From positions 22,642 to 86,641 of the forward strand of contig JAJXYD010000045.1 in the NCBI GenBank assembly GCA_021780695.1: a stretch of 64,000 nucleotides of DNA, in the 5' to 3' direction. Of this stretch, positions 58,788-64,000 are shown piece after piece. A program made the position numbers and the translations under genes. The first letter of the stretch is position 1, and each line of letters opens with the position of its first letter. A model generated the notes under the pieces. It did not search any database. It saw only the letters and a program-made list of their open reading frames with translations, and had not been told where the DNA came from. Source of the DNA: Deltaproteobacteria bacterium. Lineage in GTDB: Bacteria; Desulfobacterota; Syntrophobacteria; Syntrophobacterales; Syntrophobacteraceae.

Positions 58788-60623
58788 CTATCCTTCCCGT
58801 TCTCCTTTTTTCTCCATTTTGGCAAGGTCTTCGAAACGGATGTCTATGCCGAGGATCCCCGCGATTTCGTCCTTATTGTCTCTTATCGGCGCGGACACCG
58901 TTATACAAAGCGCCCCCGTATAGCGCGAAGTGTAGAAATCGGTCACATGCACCTTACCGTCTTTCATCGGTTCTATGAACCACGGACGGTCCGAGAGGTC
59001 CTCTCCAACCGTGGCACCCTGGTATTTCGATTTGTCCACTATGTGCGTTATGTTGTGGGTTATTTTGAACCCCTGCCGATCGGTTACATATATATACTGG
59101 ATAAAGGGGTTTAGTTCGAGAAGAGTTTGGAGCAAGGGTTCCTGACGCTCGGGAACAAAGCTTCTCATCATGTCGCTTTCGACAACCTCTTCGACCAGAT
59201 GCGCGGCAAGAACGTAGGCGCGTTGCTTTAACCTGTCGAATTCCGAAATGAAATACTCGGGCAAATACCTCCTTGCCCAACGCTCCAATTCCTCTGCCGA
59301 AATCGAGGTATTTCTGCCCTTTTCGTATTCGTTCATCACCTGTTTGAAAATCTTTTGCAGACCCGGGTGTCTTTTATCCAGACGCCGATCTTCCTCAAGC
59401 TTCAACCGGTGGTTTACCCAATAGGCAACCCCCGCAATGCCCGATTTATCGGTTATGGTGATGCTTATAGGCCTTTTCAGCAGTTTTTTCGTATCGAAAA
59501 TATTGTAGATTTCCTCGTTTTTAACGAGACCGTCGGCGTGAATGCCCGCGCTCGTGGCATTGAAATCCTCCCCGGCGAAGGGATAATTGGCAGGCACCGT
59601 ATAGCCCAGTTCCGCCTGAAAGTAGTCGACGATGTCGGTTACCGCCGTGGTATCCACCCCGTTTGCCGACCCCTTGAGGCCGATGTACTCGAAGATCAGC
59701 CCCTCGATGGGCGCATTGCCCGTTCTCTCGCCAAACCCCAGCAGCGTCCCGTTGGCCCCGGCGCATCCGTAGAGCCACGCGGTGGCAGCGTTTACCAGCA
59801 CCTTATGAAAATCGTTGTGGCCGTGCCACTCGAGAAGGCTCCCCGGAACCCCGGCATCGTCTATAAAGGCGCGCACAAGTTTAGGAACGCTTCTTGGCAG
59901 GGCCGTTCCCGGATAGGGCACACCGAAGCCAAGAGTATCACAGAGCCTTATCTTTATGTCTACGCCGCTCTCTTCTCTTAACCGCATCAGTTCGATGGCG
60001 AAGGGAATACAAAAGCCGTAGATATCGGCACGGGTAATATCTTCGAAATGGCACCTCGGCGCGACGCCTTTATCGAGTGCGGTGCGCACGATTTTTAAAT
60101 ACTTTTCGAGCACCGCCTTCCGGTTACTCTGAAGTTTTAGAAAAATATGGTAATCGGAAGCCGAAGTCAGAATACCGGTATCCTTCAGACCAAGTTTTAC
60201 CACAAGGTCCAGGTCCTGCTCGACGGCCCTTATCCACCCGGTTATATGCGGAAACTCATATCCTTTGGCCAGGCAGGCCTCCAGGGCCTCCCGATCCTTA
60301 TCGGTATAGAGGAAAAACTCCGACTGGCTGATGACGCCCCTGGGACCCGAGAGCCGGTGAAGCAGATCGAAAATCTTTTCGATCTGCGCGACGGTGTAGG
60401 GAGGCCGGGCCTGCTGGCCGTCGCGAAAGGTCGTATCGGTTATAAAGATTTCTTCGGGCAGATCGATAGCCATCAGCTTGTGGTCGAAATCGATCCTTGG
60501 GACCTCCGAGTATGGAAAGATATCCCTCATCAGGTTCGGTTCCTCAAGGTCTTCGACCTTGCGGCGCCCTATCTCGGGATCGACATGGTCAAGCACCCGT
60601 TTTCCAGGGTTCCAACGAGCCAT
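58788..60623 (-). CDS. Re-citrate synthase/homocitrate-synthase-like enzyme with C-terminal Cache-like domain
   Basis: A 611-residue enzyme. The N-terminal HMGL-like TIM barrel has IFITDTTFRDGQQARPPYT (residues ~60-78), SQSEFFLYTD, CHFEDITRAD and the metal-binding WHGHNDFH, followed by FAGEDFNATSAGIHADGL. Related proteins in anaerobes such as Clostridium kluyveri, Desulfovibrio and Syntrophus are Re-citrate synthases, condensing acetyl-CoA with oxaloacetate; homocitrate or isopropylmalate synthesis is the alternative. The C-terminal ~110 residues (IQYIYVTDRQGFKITHNITH, SDRPWFIEPMKDGKVHVTDFY, ALCITVSAPIRD) look like a Cache/PAS-type sensor domain. ATG 60623 has AAGGAA 9 nt upstream. It lies 16 bp after aspS on the same strand. 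Confidence 0.75.
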   Translation of the reverse strand: MARWNPGKRVLDHVDPEIGRRKVEDLEEPNLMRDIFPYSEVPRIDFDHKLMAIDLPEEIFITDTTFRDGQQARPPYTVAQIEKIFDLLHRLSGPRGVISQSEFFLYTDKDREALEACLAKGYEFPHITGWIRAVEQDLDLVVKLGLKDTGILTSASDYHIFLKLQSNRKAVLEKYLKIVRTALDKGVAPRCHFEDITRADIYGFCIPFAIELMRLREESGVDIKIRLCDTLGFGVPYPGTALPRSVPKLVRAFIDDAGVPGSLLEWHGHNDFHKVLVNAATAWLYGCAGANGTLLGFGERTGNAPIEGLIFEYIGLKGSANGVDTTAVTDIVDYFQAELGYTVPANYPFAGEDFNATSAGIHADGLVKNEEIYNIFDTKKLLKRPISITITDKSGIAGVAYWVNHRLKLEEDRRLDKRHPGLQKIFKQVMNEYEKGRNTSISAEELERWARRYLPEYFISEFDRLKQRAYVLAAHLVEEVVESDMMRSFVPERQEPLLQTLLELNPFIQYIYVTDRQGFKITHNITHIVDKSKYQGATVGEDLSDRPWFIEPMKDGKVHVTDFYTSRYTGALCITVSAPIRDNKDEIAGILGIDIRFEDLAKMEKKGEREG

Positions 60624-60639
60624 GGCAGTAATTCCTTTC

Positions 60640-62490
60640 CTAAGCGTTTCTTTCGGCTTCAACCTTGAGGCACAGTTCCAGAAGCTGGTTGACATCGGCC
60701 TCCGAAGGCGCATTGGTCATGAGGCAGATAGCCTTCTGGGTTTTGGGAAAGGCTATCACATCGCGTATGGAAGAGCACCCGCAAAGAAGCATTACCAGCC
60801 GGTCGAGCCCGAAGGCTATGCCGCCGTGAGGCGGCGCGCCGTATTGAAGGGCTTCCAGAAGGAAGCCAAATTTTTCCCTGGCCTCTTCCCCGGAAATCCC
60901 CAGGGCCTGGAAAACACGCCTCTGGACCTCCTGATGGTGGATACGGATACTGCCCCCGCCGATCTCGATGCCGTTTAGCACCAGGTCGTAGGCCCTGCTC
61001 CTCACCTTTTCGGGCTCCGTATCGAGCAACTCCATATCGGATTCGACCGGGGAGGTAAAGGGGTGGTGGACCGAGGTATAGCGCTTTTCGTTAGCGTCCC
61101 ATTCGAGCAGCGGGAAATCGGTTACCCATACCAGGTTTAACGCCTCAGGGTCGATGAGTCCCAGTTGCTTTCCAAGGCGCCCGCGCAAATTTCCCAGGGC
61201 ATCGTTTACGATCTTTTTCTGATCGGCCACAAAAAGGATCAAATCTCCCGTGTCTATGGACAAACGCTCAATAAGGGCCTGTTGCACCTCGGGAGCCAGA
61301 AACTTGGCAATGGGCGATTGCCATCCGTCGGGCTGGATCTTTATCCAGGCCATGCCCTGGGCTCCAAAGATTTTAACGAACTCGATCATATCGTCGAGCT
61401 CTTTTCTGGACAGGTCCTTGCCTCCCGGAACGCAAAGGGCCTTAACGATTCCGCCCCGTTCTATGGCCTGCCTGAAAACCCGAAACTCCGAGTTAGCCAC
61501 CACATCGGTCACCTCGGTCAAAAGAAGGCCAAAACGGGTATCGGGCCGGTCCGTTCCGTAGAGGTCCATGCTTTCGGCATAAGTCATGCGGGCAAAGGGC
61601 GCGAGCGGAGAAGAGCCCTTGAGCTCTAAAAAGACCTTTTCGATCCAGCCTTCGATCAGAGAGTAAATATCTTCTTCGCTTATAAAAGACATTTCCATGT
61701 CGATTTGTGTGAATTCAGGCTGCCGGTCGGCGCGAAGATCCTCATCGCGGAAACACTTTACTATCTGGTAGTAGCGTTCGAAGCCCGCGACCATCAGAAT
61801 TTGTTTAAAAAGCTGGGGCGACTGGGGCAGAGCGAAGAATTTACCCGAATTTACCCTGCTGGGAACAAGATAGTCTCTTGCGCCTTCGGGGGTGCTGCGC
61901 GTAAGAACCGGGGTTTCAACCTCGAGAAAACCCAGCTCATTTAAGTAGGAGCGCGTCAACTGGGCTACCTTGTGCCTCGCAACCAGGTTCTTGAATAATT
62001 TCGGCCGGCGCAGGTCGATGTACCTGTACTTGAGACGAATGTTCTCGCTCGCCTCCACCTCGTCTTCGACCTGGAAAGGAGGCGTTTTGGAGCTGTTGAG
62101 TATGCGCAACTCCACCGCGGCGACTTCGACTTCCCCCGTGGGCAGCTTGGCATTGGTCATTCCCTCGGGACGAAGACGAACGTTTCCCCTGACCGCCAGG
62201 ACGTATTCGCTGCGAAGCGCTCCGGCCCTTTCGTGGCACAGTTCCGCGATCTGCGGGTCGAAAACCACCTGGGTTATTCCCTCCCGGTCCCGTAGATCGA
62301 CAAATATGAGGCCGCCGTGGTCCCTGCGCCTCTGGACCCATCCCATCAAAATGACTTCCCGGCCAACATCGGCCGGCCTCAAGGTGTCGCAGTTAACCGT
62401 TTTTTGCCATTCACCAAGGTGGTCGAGAGCGACCGGCCCTTCCTGAGTTTCCGAGAATTGGTCGCCAAGCCGGGGTTCGTTAATATCCAC
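60640..62490 (-). CDS. aspS: aspartyl-tRNA synthetase
   Basis: A 616-residue class IIb synthetase that charges tRNA with aspartate. The N-terminal OB fold ([26 protein letters not shown]) binds the anticodon. Class II motif 2 ([22 protein letters not shown]) and motif 3 ([16 protein letters not shown]) are intact, and the bacterial GAD insertion domain lies between them. Whether it also charges tRNA(Asn) cannot be decided here. The start is GTG with GGAGA 8 nt upstream. It begins 15 bp downstream of the hisS stop; the pair is a common bacterial operon. Confidence 0.97.
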   Translation of the reverse strand: MDINEPRLGDQFSETQEGPVALDHLGEWQKTVNCDTLRPADVGREVILMGWVQRRRDHGGLIFVDLRDREGITQVVFDPQIAELCHERAGALRSEYVLAVRGNVRLRPEGMTNAKLPTGEVEVAAVELRILNSSKTPPFQVEDEVEASENIRLKYRYIDLRRPKLFKNLVARHKVAQLTRSYLNELGFLEVETPVLTRSTPEGARDYLVPSRVNSGKFFALPQSPQLFKQILMVAGFERYYQIVKCFRDEDLRADRQPEFTQIDMEMSFISEEDIYSLIEGWIEKVFLELKGSSPLAPFARMTYAESMDLYGTDRPDTRFGLLLTEVTDVVANSEFRVFRQAIERGGIVKALCVPGGKDLSRKELDDMIEFVKIFGAQGMAWIKIQPDGWQSPIAKFLAPEVQQALIERLSIDTGDLILFVADQKKIVNDALGNLRGRLGKQLGLIDPEALNLVWVTDFPLLEWDANEKRYTSVHHPFTSPVESDMELLDTEPEKVRSRAYDLVLNGIEIGGGSIRIHHQEVQRRVFQALGISGEEAREKFGFLLEALQYGAPPHGGIAFGLDRLVMLLCGCSSIRDVIAFPKTQKAICLMTNAPSEADVNQLLELCLKVEAERNA

Positions 62491-62505
62491 TATATTTTCT
62501 CCGTT

Positions 62506-63780
62506 TCACGGATTAAATTTTTCCGCTTCGATCGTTTCCAGCGTTTCCAAAATAGTATCCAAAGGCAGAATGCGTTGCGTCTTGGTAAGCATATCGCGCA
62601 ACTGGACCTCACGCCTTGCAAGTTCGTCTTCCCCAAGGATTAGAACATATTTTGCCCCGGATTTGTCCGCACGCCGCATCTGGCTTTTAAGGCTTCGGCC
62701 CTCATAGTCGATTTCGGTTTCAACGCCTCGCTCGCGCAGCTTCTGGGACAGCAAAAAAGCGCTCGCCCGGGCCTGGTCGCCCAAAGAGGCGAAAAAACAG
62801 AGCGGAGAGCGAACGGGCTTTGTTTTTTCCTGTTCGAGCAGCAGTACCAACCGTTCCAAGCCCATCGCAAAACCCACCGCGGCCACATCGGGGCCTCCCA
62901 GATCCCGCACGAGTCCATCGTAGCGGCCCCCGCCCCCAATGGCGCTCTGCGCACCCAAACGGTCGGTAATGACCTCGAAGGTTGTCCTCATGTAGTAATC
63001 GAGCCCACGGACAATGCGCGGGTTTACCGCATAGGGGGTACCGAGTTTTTCGAGATGGTCTCTTACCGCCTCGAAGTGCGCCCGGCAATCCTCGCAGAGG
63101 TGATCAATCAGTTGCGGAGCGCTTTCAAGCAACTGCGCGCAACTTTTGACCTTGCAGTCGAAGACCCTGAGAGGATTGGTCTCCCGGCGGCGCATGCAAT
63201 CCTCGCAAAACCCATCGCCCTTATCCGAGAGAAATTTCTTGAGGACTTCCCGGTACACCTGACGGCATTTGGGACACCCGAGGGTGTTGATGTTTAAACT
63301 TACCCCCGAAATTCCTATCCGCTCCATCAGCAAGCTCACCATGTGCATCATTTCCGCATCGATCATCGGGCCGTCCAACCCAAAGACCTCCGCGTCGATT
63401 TGATGAAATTGCCTGTAGCGGCCTTTCTGGGGGCGTTCGTGCCGAAACATCGGCCCGATCTGATAGAACTTGTGATAGCTCGAATCACCATGGAGCCCAT
63501 GCTGGACATAGGCCCTAACGATCGAGGCGGTAGCCTCCGGGCGCAGGGCAAGCCAATCGCCATTTCGATCCTCAAAGGCGTACATTTCCTTTTCGACTAT
63601 ATCGGTGCTTTCCCCGATACCGCGAGCGAACAGCTCGAGCTTTTCGGCAACGGGTGTTCGCATTTCGCGATAGCCGAAATTTTCCAGCACCTTTCGCGCA
63701 GCAGCCTCGATACCCTGCCACCAGCCAACCTGCTCGGGCAATATATCATTCATGCCTCTAACGGCTTGAACAGCTTCCAT
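62506..63780 (-). CDS. hisS: histidyl-tRNA synthetase
   Basis: A 424-residue class II synthetase that charges tRNA(His). The N-terminus AVQAVRGMNDILPEQ is typical. Motif 2 is FYQIGPMFRHERPQKGRYRQFHQID; the His-specific loop is RGLDYYMRTTFEVI, and motif 3 lies in IGGGGRYDGLVRDLGG...GFAMGLERLVLLL. A C-terminal anticodon-binding domain follows (KYVLILGEDE). ATG 63780 is used; GGGGAA lies close upstream, and a TTG at 63801 is the alternative. It opens the hisS-aspS-citrate synthase-rlpA-hisD run on the minus strand. Confidence 0.96.
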   Translation of the reverse strand: MEAVQAVRGMNDILPEQVGWWQGIEAAARKVLENFGYREMRTPVAEKLELFARGIGESTDIVEKEMYAFEDRNGDWLALRPEATASIVRAYVQHGLHGDSSYHKFYQIGPMFRHERPQKGRYRQFHQIDAEVFGLDGPMIDAEMMHMVSLLMERIGISGVSLNINTLGCPKCRQVYREVLKKFLSDKGDGFCEDCMRRRETNPLRVFDCKVKSCAQLLESAPQLIDHLCEDCRAHFEAVRDHLEKLGTPYAVNPRIVRGLDYYMRTTFEVITDRLGAQSAIGGGGRYDGLVRDLGGPDVAAVGFAMGLERLVLLLEQEKTKPVRSPLCFFASLGDQARASAFLLSQKLRERGVETEIDYEGRSLKSQMRRADKSGAKYVLILGEDELARREVQLRDMLTKTQRILPLDTILETLETIEAEKFNP

Positions 63781-63879
63781 CTTTTCCCCGATAAACTTCA
63801 ATAGGTTGAATACAAACTTATATTATTGGGAAAGTGGCCGTTAAAGTCAAGAAAAAGGCGGTAAAGTGTAGCGAACAAA

Positions 63880-63944
63880 TAAAATGTCCGCGCTTGTAGC
63901 ACGTGAATTGTCCGGTTTAGATCGGCCTCCAAAGGAGGGGGCCT
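63880..63944. mobile_element. candidate left end of an insertion sequence
   Basis: Two similar TGTCCG words (TGTCCGCGCTTGT at ~63883 and TGTCCGGTTTAG at ~63910) lie between the hisS upstream region and a transposase-like start. Repeated TGTCC words are common in the ends of ISNCY/IS1202-type elements. The other end is outside the window, so the boundary is not fixed. Confidence 0.35.
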
Positions 63945-64000
63945 GTGAGACGGACAGAGTTGCTACAGGAGGTGCGGAAAATGCGATTCGAAGAGACGTA
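63945..64000 (+). CDS. ISNCY-like transposase, N-terminal fragment (partial)
   Basis: Eighteen codons before the window edge, MRRTELLQEVRKMRFEET, match the usual start of ISNCY-family transposases, which continue into a helix-turn-helix. The GTG at 63945 has AAAGGAGGGG at 63931-63940. With only 18 residues the identification rests on this short N-terminal match. Confidence 0.5.
   Translation, partial: MRRTELLQEVRKMRFEET

Overview
The window looks like chromosomal DNA of a strictly anaerobic deltaproteobacterium (Desulfobacterota), most like the Syntrophobacter/Syntrophus and sulfate-reducer group. This rests on gene content, not on a database match. The indicators are an HdrA/MvhD electron-transfer locus with two in-frame UGA (selenocysteine) codons, a LutABC-type lactate oxidation operon, an archaeal-type split glutamate synthase, a Re-citrate-synthase-like enzyme and a MucR-type regulator. 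Coding density is high. I see no tRNA, rRNA, CRISPR array or prophage. The only mobile-element signal is the start of an IS at the right edge.

Layout. 1-2.1 kb: end of an unknown gene coupled to pgsA, then a sulfotransferase-like gene. 2.4-9.3 kb: a GntR/FadR-family regulator (LldR-like) divergent from lldP-lutC-lutBA, with two TGGT-N3-ACCA operators between them, followed by a YbaK-type deacylase and a DUF523/DUF1722 protein. 9.4-14.6 kb (minus): split glutamate synthase as amidotransferase, FMN synthase and a GXGXG-GltD fusion. 15-19.8 kb: DHH-CBS protein, DUF4389 protein, acyl-CoA dehydrogenase, and a membrane J-domain protein with three C-terminal repeats. 20-24.3 kb: csrA-fliW, an EEP hydrolase, a methyltransferase, two small proteins and a DUF2233 protein. 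24.6-30.7 kb (minus): dnaK, a cbpA-like dnaJ and clpB behind a CIRCE element. 30.8-35.3 kb (minus): a caspase/SUMF1 protein, a DUF4384 protein and a CHASE2 adenylate cyclase in one tight unit. 35.6-43.4 kb: PAP2, MucR, TatD, an SH3-domain protein, an NPD-family oxidoreductase, a CarS/metallophosphoesterase fusion, an MFS transporter and a ComEA-like protein.

43.6-50.7 kb is the most notable metabolic locus: hdrA (Cys form), mvhD (Sec form) and a second hdrA (Sec form), all on the plus strand. The two UGA codons fall exactly where the families carry a conserved Cys/Sec, and each is followed by a short hairpin. Standard gene calling would split both genes. The products probably form a flavin-based electron-bifurcating or confurcating unit that draws its other subunits from elsewhere.

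50.9-56.4 kb: a DUF2760 membrane protein and two divergent Hsp70-family ATPases, the second with a long C-terminal extension, in one operon separate from the canonical dnaK. 56.4-63.8 kb (minus): hisS, aspS, a citrate/homocitrate-synthase-like enzyme with a C-terminal Cache-like domain, rlpA and hisD. The last ~120 bp carry the candidate left end and first codons of an ISNCY-like transposase.

Gene starts were chosen from visible ribosome binding sites. Where several starts remain possible this is stated.
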